A DNA stretch of 64,000 nt from Paenibacillus sp. OV219 (GCF_900110075.1 NZ_FOCJ01000002.1:248001-312000), one strand, 5' to 3'. Positions 46,741-56,705 are shown, counted from the stretch's first letter. The notes: generated by a model from the sequence alone, not told the origin. Numbers and translations: made by a program.

Positions 46741-48993
46741 ATGCGTAAGACTTTGGCTTTAACTACGGCGCTGTTATCTATTTTATTGATTTTATCCGGC
46801 TGTAGGGTGGATAACGGCGACTCTGATCAAATAAATATGCACTCACAAGGTGTAACGCCTTACGAAAAAACAAATCGAATTGCTCCAACCGATTCATCGG
46901 AACCGAAAGTGAAGCTATTTGGGCAAAACACCTTCAAATTGACTGAAACGCTGGAAGCATTCAATAATCCGATCATGGGCTTTAGACCATCGCGCGGCAT
47001 AAACGATACTACTTTCCAGAATCGGGAATATGCAGATATTTATAAACACTATATCAAGTACACCGATCTGGAAGTGAATGCAACGGACTCCGTTCAGAAG
47101 ATCAAAGATTGGAGCAATAAGGCTTGGGCGGGCATTGAAAATAAGAATATTAAGGTTGTTCCACGAGTCGTCATTATTTATCCTGGTGCCGGGGAGTTTT
47201 GGCCGAATGGAGTCACACATAGCGATCCCGTCAATCAGTGGCAGTCAGACTCTTTGAAAGCCCGGCTTGTGGCGTTTATCGGGAAGCTTGGGCAAGCTTG
47301 GGACAATGATCCTCGAGTTGCCTTTGTGGAGCTCGGCTTGTATGGCAACTGGGGCGAGCACCATATTTATCCTCTTAAGTTTGCTGACGGGAAAAATCGA
47401 ATCCCGCTCAGTTTTCAAACGGCTCTAGGTAATGCGTCTATAGCAGCGTTCCATAACAAAAAAGTGCTCATTCGCTATCCAGAGACGTTCGCGAATTACG
47501 ATTTCGGCGTTTTTTGGGATTCCTTCGCTTTGCCTGATGATGCTAGCGGCGGGAACGGGGAAATTTCGCGGAATAATTGGCGGACGCAAATCAACAGCGG
47601 TGAAGTCGCTTATAATTGGGGCAACCAATCAAATCTAGGCGGCAGTCCGAATGGAACGCTGAGCAGTACTTCTAATACGAACTACGTCATTGACTGGATT
47701 ATGAAGACGCGTACCTCGAGCTTAGGGTGGATTTCGGACTATACGGCAAATAATACCGCCGTAGCAGCGGGGGCATCTGCCATGCAGAAGGTGCTTGGCT
47801 ATCGCTTCGTGTTGAATCAGGCGACGTTTACAGGAAATGTGACGCCAGGCGGGGCGATGAACGTGTCGTTGCAGGTTACCAACAAAGGCTCCTCGCCATT
47901 CTATTACAACTGGCCGGTAGAGGCGAGTTTGTTGAAGAGTGACGGAACTATTGCGTGGAAAGGCATTTTCGAAGGTGATATTCGAACTTGGCTGCCCGGT
48001 TCAGATTGGAATAGTACAACTCGTGCCTATAATCAAGCTCCAACTGTCAACACCGTGAATGGTGCATTCAAGATTCCGACAACAGTACCGAATGGAACCT
48101 ATACGCTGGCACTGTCCATTCTGGATCCGGCTGGCTGGAAGCCAAGCGTACGATTTGCTAATACCAACTATTACACCGGAGGCAGAACGCCGGTCGGTAA
48201 GGTCGGCATCGGTATGGATCCCGCAAATCAAACACTCGGTTCGTTCGCAAGCTTGAAATCGGATACGACGCTTGGCTATAGCCTGCAAAACGGGCCATAT
48301 GACGGAACAACGGGCAGCTCAGACACACAAGCGCCGACAGCTCCTGCGAACCTAACATCAACAGGTAAAACGGCAAGCAGCATCAGCCTCAGTTGGCCAG
48401 CTTCGACGGATAATGTCGGCGTAACTGGTTATGAGATCTATCGGAACGGCAGTTATGCCGGCACCACAACAAGTACTTCCTACACCGATACAGGCCTTAA
48501 AGCATCGACGAACTATACCTATATGGTAAGAGCGAAAGATGCGGCAAGTAATGTTTCGGCTAACAGCAACGCTATTAGCGTAACATCGAATACAGCTAGT
48601 ACTGGAGGTACTACAGTTACAGTTGAAGCGGAGTCTTCTGCTAATACGCTTGCAGGCGGCGCTATCGTAGTGTCGTGCAGCTCATGCTCAGGTGGTTCAA
48701 AAGTCGGTTACGTCGGCAACAACAGCGGTACGCTTCAGTTCAACCGAATTAACGTGGCAAACTCTGGGACCTATAAGTTGGCTATTTCCTACTTGAATGG
48801 CGATTCGGCAGCAAGAGCGGCTCGAATCAGCGTAAACGGAGCAAACTCTAACTTAAGCTTTCCTTCTATAGGCAGTTGGACTACACTCGGCACTCTACAA
48901 GTTACTATTCAACTGAAAACAGGAGACAATACGATCAAGTTGTCAAACACTAGCGGATGGGCTCCAGACTTCGATCGGATCCAGATCCATTGA
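46741..48993 (+). CDS. DUF4832-FN3-CBM lipoprotein, downstream copy
   Basis: 750 residues with a lipoprotein signal (LLSILLILSGC, residues ~11-21) and ~45-residue linker, then the same DUF4874/DUF4832, FN3 and CBM6/35 domains as the copy at 43590. The barrel plus carbohydrate-binding module suggests a surface glycan hydrolase or binder; the catalytic mechanism of DUF4832 is unknown. GAGGAGG precedes ATG 46741. Differences from copy 1 are scattered, many at third positions. Confidence 0.87.
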   Translation: MRKTLALTTALLSILLILSGCRVDNGDSDQINMHSQGVTPYEKTNRIAPTDSSEPKVKLFGQNTFKLTETLEAFNNPIMGFRPSRGINDTTFQNREYADIYKHYIKYTDLEVNATDSVQKIKDWSNKAWAGIENKNIKVVPRVVIIYPGAGEFWPNGVTHSDPVNQWQSDSLKARLVAFIGKLGQAWDNDPRVAFVELGLYGNWGEHHIYPLKFADGKNRIPLSFQTALGNASIAAFHNKKVLIRYPETFANYDFGVFWDSFALPDDASGGNGEISRNNWRTQINSGEVAYNWGNQSNLGGSPNGTLSSTSNTNYVIDWIMKTRTSSLGWISDYTANNTAVAAGASAMQKVLGYRFVLNQATFTGNVTPGGAMNVSLQVTNKGSSPFYYNWPVEASLLKSDGTIAWKGIFEGDIRTWLPGSDWNSTTRAYNQAPTVNTVNGAFKIPTTVPNGTYTLALSILDPAGWKPSVRFANTNYYTGGRTPVGKVGIGMDPANQTLGSFASLKSDTTLGYSLQNGPYDGTTGSSDTQAPTAPANLTSTGKTASSISLSWPASTDNVGVTGYEIYRNGSYAGTTTSTSYTDTGLKASTNYTYMVRAKDAASNVSANSNAISVTSNTASTGGTTVTVEAESSANTLAGGAIVVSCSSCSGGSKVGYVGNNSGTLQFNRINVANSGTYKLAISYLNGDSAARAARISVNGANSNLSFPSIGSWTTLGTLQVTIQLKTGDNTIKLSNTSGWAPDFDRIQIH

Positions 48994-49197
48994 AGCTCCG
49001 TTAGCAATCGTTAATATTGGATTCAGGCTTTCCTTGGTGACGGTTTGTTTCGGTTCTTCGTTTCGCTTATCTTGGCGAGCGTAACAATGAAAGGGATCCC
49101 CGGTTAATACGGAGGATCCCTTTTTTCAGACATTCAGACAATGACGATTGAAATGAAAGGTGACGACGATTAGCCTGTTTCAATCTTTGCCGGATGC
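46934..49197 (+). repeat. Tandem duplication, copy 2
   Basis: Matches 43606-45833 from TCAAATTGACTGAAACG to TTTGCCGGATGC, including the terminator and tail of the minus-strand gene. Confidence 0.9.
49093..49127 (+). terminator. Terminator of copy 2
   Basis: Same GGGATCC/GGATCCC hairpin as at 45730, here followed by TTTTTTC. Confidence 0.82.
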
Positions 49198-49321
49198 GAG
49201 GGATAAAAAGGCATATTTAGAAGTATTAAATACACACGCATGCAGGCGGTAAAATAATGATTCGCATCAAATTCGCATCAACTCGTGCCAGCACCAGTTT
49301 TAAGCCTTTGGCAGACAAAAG

Positions 49322-49350
49322 AAAAACTCCAGCATTTCTGCGGAGTTTAA
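49322..49350 (-). terminator. Ancestral tRNA-Val terminator at the left island end
   Basis: On the minus strand AAACTCCGCAGAAATGC...GGAGTTTTTCTTTT forms a hairpin with T-tail right after the tRNA-Val 3' fragment. It was probably the tRNA terminator before the island inserted. Confidence 0.6.
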
Positions 49351-49357
49351 AGTTTAA

Positions 49358-49407
49358 GTTATGGTGATCTGAACAGGGTTCGAACCTGTGACCCCTACCC
49401 TGTCAAG
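49358..49407 (-). repeat. Left attachment-site repeat (tRNA-Val 3' half)
   Basis: Fifty bases identical to 63585-63634: the tRNA-Val from its anticodon loop to the 3' CCA plus four bases. The 5' half is missing here, so this copy is not a tRNA. Confidence 0.93.
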
Positions 49408-49523
49408 GTGGTGAGTCGAGTTTCACTTCATCTGTAGCAGTTTGAACAACCCTTGTCGTCATGCGGTTTCATCTGCTTTACACCCGAACTAGTTTCATTC
49501 CATCCGATCTTTGATGTAATAGT

Positions 49524-49544
49524 TTTACATCAGTTTTACATCAA
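49524..49544 (+). repeat. Left internal repeat TTTTACATCA x2
   Basis: Two tandem TTTTACATCA units sharing a G spacer, also found at 63487-63507; an inverted partial copy (TTTGATGTAA) lies just left. Candidate recombinase arm sites. Confidence 0.6.
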
Positions 49545-49863
49545 GCGAGGTTGAAGTCAACCATTTTAAAATAAATGGTTTTCTATATAGTATCTATTTC
49601 ACGTGGTACATGTGGGAATGTGGGACAAGAGCGCGAAAACCCGCGTCATTACTGGATTTTATGAATTCGGCTTGTCCCAACATAGCCCACATAAGGTTCA
49701 AAATGTCCCAAGAAAAATGTTGTGCTGCACAATTGATCGACATGGTTCACCTTGCAATCCCTTGCTGCATAAGGGTTTCGGGGTTTTTGGTGATTCTGAA
49801 AAGGCTTTTTAACGTGGGACAATAAGATTTTGTGGGACACCAAACATGAATAAGACGGTATGG

Positions 49864-50375
49864 TTATACCATACCGCCTCCGGATGATTTATCGAACAAT
49901 GTGTTGAAGGTGTCCGCCGCTGCTTGATCGACTTCCTGCAGCACGTGCATATAAACGTCTTCTGTAACTGACGTCCGACTGTGCCCGAGTCTCTTACTGA
50001 TTGCCTTTGTCGGCGTACCTTGCAGAAGCATGTATGTAGCAGATGTATGGCGGAGATCATGGAATCGTATCACCGGCAGGCTCGGATGACGTTTGAAGAA
50101 CCGGCGCCACCACGTTTTAACACTTGAAGGGTTTAAGGGCTTGCCTTACCATCCCGTAAAGACAAAGAACCGTTCGCCGCCTTCCCATAGGTCCGCAGCT
50201 TTTAGGCGGTTTTTCGCGCACTCCTTTTTATATCCACGCAGGAGCGGCAATAGCGGAGCAGGAATTGCCATTTCCCGTTTACCGGCTTTTGTCTTTGGCG
50301 CTTTGATCTCATAGCCATCATCGCGGGTATATGACAGAGCCTGTGAAACCTTCAGTGTCCCACGTTAAGAAGTAC
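49864..50375 (-). pseudogene. Tyrosine recombinase (phage integrase) relic
   Basis: The C-terminal ~165 residues survive in one frame with an in-frame TAA. TLKVSQALSYTRDDGYEIKA and AGKREMAIPAP lead to FFVFTGW, stop, GKPLNPSSVKTWW and then the catalytic block HDLRHTSATYMLLQGTPTKA, LGHSRTSVTEDVYMHV (Arg, His and Tyr present). The N-terminus is lost exactly where the motif TTAACGTGGGACA occurs. Position beside the left repeat fits the original island integrase. Confidence 0.85.
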
Positions 50376-50596
50376 CGCAGAGCGGTTGTGCCGTTCGCTG
50401 GGGTGCAAGCACGCGAGTAATTTGATATAGCAGCGCATTCATTTGGAATACAGAGTATGGGTATATTTTCACCCGCTCTGTATTTTTTATGTCGAGAAAA
50501 AGATTGAATGAGGATACGTCGTTAGACACTCTTTTTAAGCAGCCACTGATACAATTTAGGAGGTTTAGTACAGGCTGCCTAAGGGAGTGATAATTA

Positions 50597-51286
50597 TTGA
50601 GGAAAAAAGTCTTAATTGCTTTATCTTTCGTGCTAGTGGTGATGGTTTCTTTCGAGCTCGGCGTTCATGCTGCATCTAACATCAAGTTAATCATTAACGG
50701 GAAGTCGATCAAGACGGAAGTGCTCAGCGTCAAAGGAACCAGCTATGTGCCGCTAAGAGTCGTGTCCGAGAATCTAGGCGCAAAAGTAAATTGGAACAGC
50801 GGGACAAGCACCATTACGATTACGAGTGCGAATTCCGGATCCGAACCCGTTACAACTACCCAGCCTTCTCAGGGTTCGAGCAAGTCTTATCCGGTTAACG
50901 TTACGGTGAACAGCGGGCCGATGACGATGACCATTTCCAAAGTCACCCTAGATCCCGCATATAAGCAATACGAGTCTTTCTCACAGGCGATTCAAGTGTT
51001 GACGCTGGATGTTACGGTGGAGAATACGTCCGTCGATCCTGTAAGCTGGTCTCCTGCATATGGGGTAATCGTCACGAATACGCAAGAACAGACACAAGGG
51101 TATCATTATTCGGATGCAGTAAGCGGCGATTTTCTTGGAAATGTCAAGAAGACAGGGAAACTCAGGTTTGAGATCATGGGTGATTTAAGCGCGATCAGCA
51201 GCTTCAAATTTATGATTGAAGAACCGATTGGCTCGGAGTACGAAACAGTCGGCGAGAAAACAACAACGGAGGTTGTGTTTAAGTAG
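50597..51286 (+). CDS. Exported stalk-domain protein
   Basis: 229 residues: signal peptide (VLIALSFVLVVMVSFELGVHA), a copper-amine-oxidase-like stalk domain (~28-75; IKLIINGKSIKTEVLSVKGT, SYVPLRVVSENLGAKV), a Ser/Thr linker and a beta-rich C-terminal domain (~100-229) reminiscent of DUF4352-type Ig folds (VLTLDVTVENTSVDPVSWSP). Start TTG 50597 has AAGGGAG upstream. Intact although both neighbours are relics. Function unknown; likely surface-located. Confidence 0.78.
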   Translation: MRKKVLIALSFVLVVMVSFELGVHAASNIKLIINGKSIKTEVLSVKGTSYVPLRVVSENLGAKVNWNSGTSTITITSANSGSEPVTTTQPSQGSSKSYPVNVTVNSGPMTMTISKVTLDPAYKQYESFSQAIQVLTLDVTVENTSVDPVSWSPAYGVIVTNTQEQTQGYHYSDAVSGDFLGNVKKTGKLRFEIMGDLSAISSFKFMIEEPIGSEYETVGEKTTTEVVFK

Positions 51287-52181
51287 CTAATTAATTAACA
51301 TAAACCCCCTCGTTTTGAACGCGGCAGTCGGTATTGGAACGGAACCGACATTGTGATAGACCCATCCAAGGGCGATCGTCTTCCCCACAACCGAGCTTGC
51401 ATGGTCGTCGTATGTCGATATGCGTTTTACGAGTAGATCGCGGATGAAATCAGCTTGGAGATCATGGATGAAGCAGCTAATCCAACGATAAAGACAATAG
51501 CCGATTACGCAACTCTCAAATGACAAGCCAGGGAGTAATCCTTTGATTGGTTTACCCGGAAGCGAGCACTGCGAGAAATGGAGTGGCATCGCTCTGGTGG
51601 AGTGAAAATACGTTTACGTATGAACAACAAAGACCGTAGTGCTGCTGCAACGGTCGACTTATTTCTGTCCGAGCGCGGTAGGAAACTTCAATAGCCGCGC
51701 AGCAGGGCAAATCCCCTGAAATTAAAAATGAGATGCGAGGACTTCCCTCAGCGTCTCATTTGTTTTTTGTCTATGTAGAGATAGCGATGATGATTGGGCC
51801 TTGCTTTGCTCAGTGCAACACATTGTATATTGTAACTGTTCAAAAAGTGATGTAATCGTGGTGCGATCCCGCCGGAACCGACGCCGTCAAGACGAGAGCT
51901 TATTGTTGAACATAGTAGCGAACCGCTGGGGCCTGCAGCATCTCGTGGCGTGACAAGAACGCAGTATAAGGTTTCGGATTGCAAAAATGTGCCAGGCCCT
52001 AAGTGTTTCTCGAAGCGACTATTATGCTCATATCAAAGAGAGAACCGTGAGTGACAGGATACGATAAAAGACATCTCGGTAATATATAAGCATAGATTTT
52101 GGTTGCAGATATTAGGTGATCACGCACGATTTATTACCAATTCGCTCTCATCAGTAGAAGTGCAAGACATCAGGAAATATC
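51287..52181. other. Gene-poor stretch of the island
   Basis: No ORF here has a good Shine-Dalgarno or a family resemblance I can defend. A terminator is at 51726-51767. Short protein-like pieces occur, such as ADEISLEIMDEAANPTIKTI at ~51445 on the + strand, and are presumably decayed genes. Confidence 0.4.
51726..51767 (+). terminator. Hairpin terminator
   Basis: AAATGAGATGC (51726-51736) and GCGTCTCATTT (51751-51761) with one wobble, followed by GTTTTTTG. Confidence 0.75.
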
Positions 52182-52481
52182 CAATTTGTTAATGAAAAGA
52201 CGCTGCTAGAAAAAGTGGAAACGCTACTCAAGCTTCAAGGGGGCGGACTCAGCGCGTTTCGAATGGCAGCTAAGTTAGTCCGCAAGGGCGGCACAATCCA
52301 AGTGACCGGAGTCTATGGAGTCATCCATTACATACCGGAACTGTATCGCCAAGTAAAAGATGGCGTGTTCGATCCTACCGATATTATAAGCCAACGGATC
52401 GGCTTGGACGAGGCGGAGCACGGGTTTAAGATTTTCAACAATAAAGAGGACAACGCGATGAAGATTATATTGAAACCGTAA
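52182..52481 (+). pseudogene. Zinc-dependent alcohol/formaldehyde dehydrogenase, C-terminal relic
   Basis: Reads FVNEKTLLEKVETLLKLQGG, RKGGTIQVTGVYG then directly VIHYIPELYRQVKDGVFDPT and ends FNNKEDNAMKIILKP. Relatives have about 25 more residues between GVYG and VIHYIPELY, so an internal in-frame deletion is likely. The catalytic N-terminus is absent. Confidence 0.75.
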
Positions 52482-52555
52482 ATATAAATATTCCGCGAGC
52501 TTTGAGGCGACGATAAACGTACTCGGGATAAAAATCAAATAAACCAAGATTCCAT

Positions 52556-52584
52556 AAAGGTCGCTTATATAGCGACCTTTTTAT
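52556..52584 (+). terminator. Terminator after the dehydrogenase relic
   Basis: AAAGGTCGCT, loop TATAT, AGCGACCTTT, then TTATTG. Confidence 0.85.
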
Positions 52585-52655
52585 TGTTTCTTTATATGTA
52601 AGCCTGCTAATTTGTTATTGGGAGTCGGGCATAATAACCACGGGGGTGAATTGTT

Positions 52656-52745
52656 ATGAAATGCATTTACTGCGAAAACATTCAGCAAATTAAAGGAATG
52701 AATCATAAATGCTACATCTGCTCCATCGTAAAGCGAAAGCTGTAA
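52656..52745 (+). CDS. 29-residue protein with two CxxC motifs
   Basis: GGGGGTGA precedes ATG 52656. The peptide starts MKCIYCENIQQIKG and continues NHKCYICSIVKRKL. Two CxxC pairs 17 residues apart could bind one zinc. It lies between two terminators. Either a genuine microprotein or a remnant; no family recognised. Confidence 0.4.
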   Translation: MKCIYCENIQQIKGMNHKCYICSIVKRKL

Positions 52746-52812
52746 CGCTCTGAAAATGTCGTTCAAAATGATGTAGACTTCGATGACCGATCTGCCATTG
52801 CGATGAACGATG

Positions 52813-52836
52813 AAAGCCGCTTCTCAGCGGCTTTTA
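52813..52836 (+). terminator. Terminator after the CxxC peptide gene
   Basis: AAAGCCGCT and AGCGGCTTTT hairpin followed by ACTATTTTT. Confidence 0.75.
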
Positions 52837-52847
52837 CTATTTTTACA

Positions 52848-53105
52848 TCAGTTAGCAGGTATTTCCAGTCGTTCGAAATGTTCAGCCAATCGGTTTAAGC
52901 CCATTTGCAATTCGTTTCCGAACATCGGTTGGCCATGCACGGTAACGGCTGACCGCGGATTCAGATCAACGATTTTTCTCACAGATGCCCAAGCATGTTG
53001 CCAGTCGAAAGTAAAGTAGGCAGGTGGGCCGTGAACTTCACATTCCTGCGTCAAAACTGCCCATGCCGATTCCTGTTTTACTAATACAGCTTTATTACTG
53101 GCAGA
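52848..53105 (-). pseudogene. MBL-fold metallo-hydrolase, C-terminal relic
   Basis: Minus-strand reading VKQESAWAVLTQECEVHGPP, AYFTFDWQHAWASVRKIVDL, AVTVHGQPMFGNEL matches the end of a common MBL-fold hydrolase family. The metal-binding N-terminal HxHxDH half is missing. Confidence 0.7.
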
Positions 53106-53190
53106 GAAAGGTCATTGGCTCTATGCTATTTTCGCTATCGGCACCGGATTGTTCGAGTTGACCATCGACACAACGGTTTCGTAGAAAACC

Positions 53191-53315
53191 CTTGAGGGCA
53201 AGGTGCATCATGTTGGGTTCTTAAGTCGCCAGACCGATTGGATGCGCTCGTATGGGCGCTTACGGAGCTTATCACCGAACCGTCGTCGTTTGAATTGTTC
53301 ATCGGTAGAGCCTAA
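53191..53315 (+). pseudogene. Phage terminase large subunit, C-terminal relic
   Basis: EGKVHHVGFL, then (after a shift and deletion) SPDRLDALVWALTELI to a TAA at 53313. SPDRxDAxVWAxTEL is the typical ending of phage terminase large subunits. It indicates prophage DNA in the island. Confidence 0.72.
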
Positions 53316-53459
53316 AAGGAGTAAATATGCTGTGCCACAGTAAAAAAATAAAGAGAACCCGAGTTGAACGGTTCACTTTATTGCATGATTGGTGTTACCT
53401 ACAAATAAAACCTGTAGATCAGCCCACTGAAGAAGAGAAACGCATCCGCAGCAGCTAAG

Positions 53460-53705
53460 TCAATCAACCTGTTTGACCTTCATGCCGGACAGCTCGGAAA
53501 GAAGGGTGAGTAGGTGATTTTTCAACATCCAATTCATAGGTGAATTATCATAGCTGTCATGATTGGGGGGCTCATCGGGAAAAATGAACCGAAATTCCTG
53601 ATATTTGAAGCTATATGGGCCAAGCACCGGCATCCACTCGGCCACGGTTATTGAACTCCATTTGTCCGGTTAAATAATCCGGTGGATTGCCGATGCCTTT
53701 AACAT
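53460..53705 (-). pseudogene. Frameshifted hypothetical gene
   Basis: GIGNPPDYLTGQMEFNN continues, after a one-base shift near 53645, as VAEWMPVLGPYSFKYQEFRF and ends LLTLLSELSGMKVKQVD. Both parts look like real protein. Family not recognised. Confidence 0.45.
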
Positions 53706-53727
53706 TTACCTGGATAAGCCATCGTGA

Positions 53728-53832
53728 TTACGAATGTCTTTGCACATTGCTTTTACCTTGATCGCTTGGGTCGTTAGATCGCGACGGAGCATGCTTTGCC
53801 TTGTTTTTCTGGGGTTTGGCTTTCGTACTCAT
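53728..53832 (-). CDS. Small basic protein, 34 residues
   Basis: A strong GGAGGTGA lies 9 bases before ATG 53832. The product is MSTKAKPQKNKAKHAPSRSN followed by DPSDQGKSNVQRHS: highly charged, Lys/Ser/Pro-rich, no hydrophobic stretch. It resembles minor small spore proteins in composition only; identity unknown. Confidence 0.5.
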   Translation of the reverse strand: MSTKAKPQKNKAKHAPSRSNDPSDQGKSNVQRHS

Positions 53833-54032
53833 ATTTTTCTTTCACCTCCTGTCTTTTCCGTAAAGAGTATTTCTCCAAACCGCTATCCTTATTAGTAAAG
53901 GATTGTCATCAATGGGCAGGATAGTTCTAACTGCGGGAGAATAAGTTAAGTAAACTTTTCCCGAAAACTGGAAGTGAATTACCGAAAGGGTTTGAGATCG
54001 CTCAGTTAACAAATTGGATATTTCCTCAAAAT

Positions 54033-55550
54033 TTGTGCAACTTATTTGTAAGAGATAACAATGGGGAGGTTTTTGTAATTTGGATTTTAGGGCTCTACAT
54101 ATTGAATGCATTCTTTATGATAATCGTAGCCATCCGAGAGGTGCGCAAACCGGCAAAAGCTTTGAATTGGCTGGCGATCGCTCTTATTCTGCCAATAATC
54201 GGTTTCGGTATCTATCTCCTCATTGCCAATCCGGTGCGCATTCGTCGGGAGAAACTCACATCTTCGCATGATGTAGTGGATCCATTGCCTGATTCGTTCA
54301 GCCGAGCATCCTCGATCATCGCCTCATCATTATGGCCGTTGACCGTGCACGGTCTCCGAAAAGGGCGTGTCCAAATTCTAACCAACGGCATTGAAACCTA
54401 TAAGAAGCTCATCGAATCCCTACAGAACGCGCAACGGACAATTGATGTGGAGTATTATATTTATCGGGATGACCAAGTAGGCAGAAGGATCACGGACGTA
54501 TTGATTGAACGGGCCAAATCCGGCGTGCAGATCCGGTTTGTTAGAGACGGTTGGGGAAGCTGGCAATTTCCGCGCAATCAGATCAATCGGATGATGGAGT
54601 CCGGAATCGGATGTCGGACGATATTTCCGATTCGTTTTCCCTGGCTACCCGCTTTGACCTACCGCGATCATTGCAAGAATGTCGTGATTGACGGAAAAGA
54701 GGCTTTTACAGGCGGCATCAATGTAGGATATGAGTATACGGGATTAAAGCCTGATGTAGGATTCTGGCGTGATACCCATATGCGCATACTTGGGGAGGCT
54801 GCGAACGATTTACAAGTGCTATTCGATGTCCATTGGAAAATCGCGACGCAGGAAAAGATGAACAGAAAATCTTCACAGAAGCCCTCTCCTGATAAAAATC
54901 AGAGGTCACAATTCGCCAATCCTTCAGGCGGATTAACACCCTCGACGGGAGAATGGGGAGCTGAACTGGGTGAGGCCGATCACGCTCCAGGTCCGGAGCA
55001 TCATGCTTACCTGCAGACACTGGAAAGTAATCCTGGCATGCCAACTCAAGTCATCCGTCAGGCTTACTTCATTTGTCTGACGCAGGCGACTCGGACCATT
55101 GACATCACGACGCCTTATTTCGTGCCTGATGCGGATATCATCATGGCTTTAAAAACAGCGGTGGCACGAGGCGTATGCGTAAGATTGATGGTTCCGCGGC
55201 ATGTTACTCCAAAAATCGTGGGACCTGCGAGCCGTTCCTTTTATGGAGAACTGCTGGAAGCGGGAGTTCACATTTATATGTACGAGAAAGGCATGGTCCA
55301 TGCAAAAGTGATGATCATTGATGAGGAAATGGCGGGGATCGGTTCGGCGAATTACGATTTGCGAAGCTTTCGACTGAATTACGAAATACTAGAAATGTTG
55401 TACAGTGTCGACACGGCGCGTGATCTCACCAAGCAATTCGAGCGTGATCTCATGGATTCCACGCCTTTACTCATAGAAGAATTGCAACATCGCTCGTATC
55501 AACAGCGCATCATCGATCAGGCAGCACGCCTGCTTTCCCCGCTATTATGA
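54033..55550 (+). CDS. cls: Cardiolipin synthase (phospholipase D family)
   Basis: About 490-505 residues. Two N-terminal spans (WILGLYILNAFFMIIVAI, LAIALILPIIGFGIYLLI) form the PLDc_N domain. Two HKD motifs follow: HCKNVVIDG with GGIN nearby, and HAKVMIID with GSANYDLRS. It joins two phosphatidylglycerols to make cardiolipin. Start is uncertain: the frame opens at TTG 54033 without a ribosome site, whereas GGGGAGG (54063-54069) is ideally 8 bases before ATT 54078, giving the usual family N-terminus. Intact inside a decayed island. Confidence 0.9.
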   Translation: MCNLFVRDNNGEVFVIWILGLYILNAFFMIIVAIREVRKPAKALNWLAIALILPIIGFGIYLLIANPVRIRREKLTSSHDVVDPLPDSFSRASSIIASSLWPLTVHGLRKGRVQILTNGIETYKKLIESLQNAQRTIDVEYYIYRDDQVGRRITDVLIERAKSGVQIRFVRDGWGSWQFPRNQINRMMESGIGCRTIFPIRFPWLPALTYRDHCKNVVIDGKEAFTGGINVGYEYTGLKPDVGFWRDTHMRILGEAANDLQVLFDVHWKIATQEKMNRKSSQKPSPDKNQRSQFANPSGGLTPSTGEWGAELGEADHAPGPEHHAYLQTLESNPGMPTQVIRQAYFICLTQATRTIDITTPYFVPDADIIMALKTAVARGVCVRLMVPRHVTPKIVGPASRSFYGELLEAGVHIYMYEKGMVHAKVMIIDEEMAGIGSANYDLRSFRLNYEILEMLYSVDTARDLTKQFERDLMDSTPLLIEELQHRSYQQRIIDQAARLLSPLL

Positions 55551-55713
55551 ACAGGTGAAATGGTCGAGGAAGCGGCCGCGATCGATGAACAAGTGCCTGT
55601 CAAATCACTTGGTCAATACTCACGGCTCTATTCGCCTTTGCCCCGGGTGAACGGTTGGATGATCAACTCGTAACGGATTTTAAGCTGCATCTTTTGCCAA
55701 TCCCTCTGCCAAT

Positions 55714-56367
55714 TTAATCGATCGGTTTGGAGGCGGGTCTCAGCGTTAGATCGCCGATCTGCAGGGGATCGATGCCTTGCTCCTGCATCATCTTCAGCAT
55801 CGATAACGTCTGCTTTTCCAGCAGAGCCTCGACCTCCTTCTTGAGGGCAGCCAAATCGCTGCGTTCATACAAGTCGCGGTTTCCGCGGTATTCTTCGATC
55901 CGGCCGCGTAAATGAACGTCAATGGCGAGCGCGGAACGATCCCGGCTAACCTGTGTATGTTGGCATTGAGCTGGCCGAATGTAACGGACTGCTGGGGGAT
56001 CGGGAGCAGTTTCAGCATATGACGGTTGGAAAGAAGCTGGAGCATCTGATCTTTCGTATTGTCGACATTCGCGACAAGCTTATCATCCTTGAACAGGGCA
56101 CTTCCCTCGTAAATAAAATTTTGTTCGTCTGCGCGAAAGACAGTCAAGATCGGATCGGAGTAGCGGGAATAAACCTTCTTCATAAATTGATGCAAATTGA
56201 CAATTGGTCATATCACCCTGATTTCTGCGCTCGTAATGTTTGAACATTCGATACAACGCATAATCCAACTGGCTCTGTTCCTTCAGCTGGGCAGTGATAT
56301 AGCTGTTGAAATCGCCCTTGACCCCAGCGCGCTTTAGTTGGTTTTCTACATAGGGACAAGCCTTCAA
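55714..56367 (-). pseudogene. Ger(x)C relic with two frameshifts
   Basis: Reading on the minus strand: ALYRMFKHYERRNQGDM, then shifted HQFMKKVYSRYSDPILTVFR, DEQNFIYEGSALFKDDKLV, and after another shift near 55925 DRSALAIDVHLRGRIEEYRG to LQIGDLTLRPASKPID at stop 55714. The SDPIL and Y-G-x-ALFKDDKLV features are those of Ger(x)C proteins. The lipoprotein signal and N-terminus are missing. Confidence 0.7.
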
Positions 56368-56621
56368 TGAAAAATGGACTGCACATGGCAGCCCTTAACT
56401 CATACTAAATTGCAGCATACAACCGGCAACCCACTCCGTAAAATGCTGATGGTAAGCAATCGGATCGATCGATACATCAGCTCTCACTTCATAACCATCC
56501 ATCCAAACCAAGACGATGCGGACTTATTCCCTCTAACGATCTGTGAGATCGGAACGACATAACCCCGTTCGGAACTTGTCCGATAACAAATTCCACGCCA
56601 GTCAGACCGCTGAGAGACGCG

Positions 56622-56645
56622 TTCTTCTTCTTCTTCTTCTTCTTC
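56622..56645. repeat. TTC trinucleotide repeat, eight units
   Basis: Eight uninterrupted TTC units. On the minus strand they would encode Glu-rich sequence in an ORF (56484-56681) with no recognised family. A slippage-prone site. Confidence 0.8.
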
Positions 56646-56705
56646 CAACGTGATCCTTCCGTAGTTAGTGCACTTCATCAAATGCGGTTGCCGTTTTCGT
56701 TTTTC

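Noticed and set aside
49603-49843. Short ORFs at the left island end
   Set aside because: They consist of TGGGACA-type repeats and intergenic sequence; no coding signal.
51748-51984. 78-codon minus-strand ORF in the island
   Set aside because: Overlaps a terminator and shows no family features.
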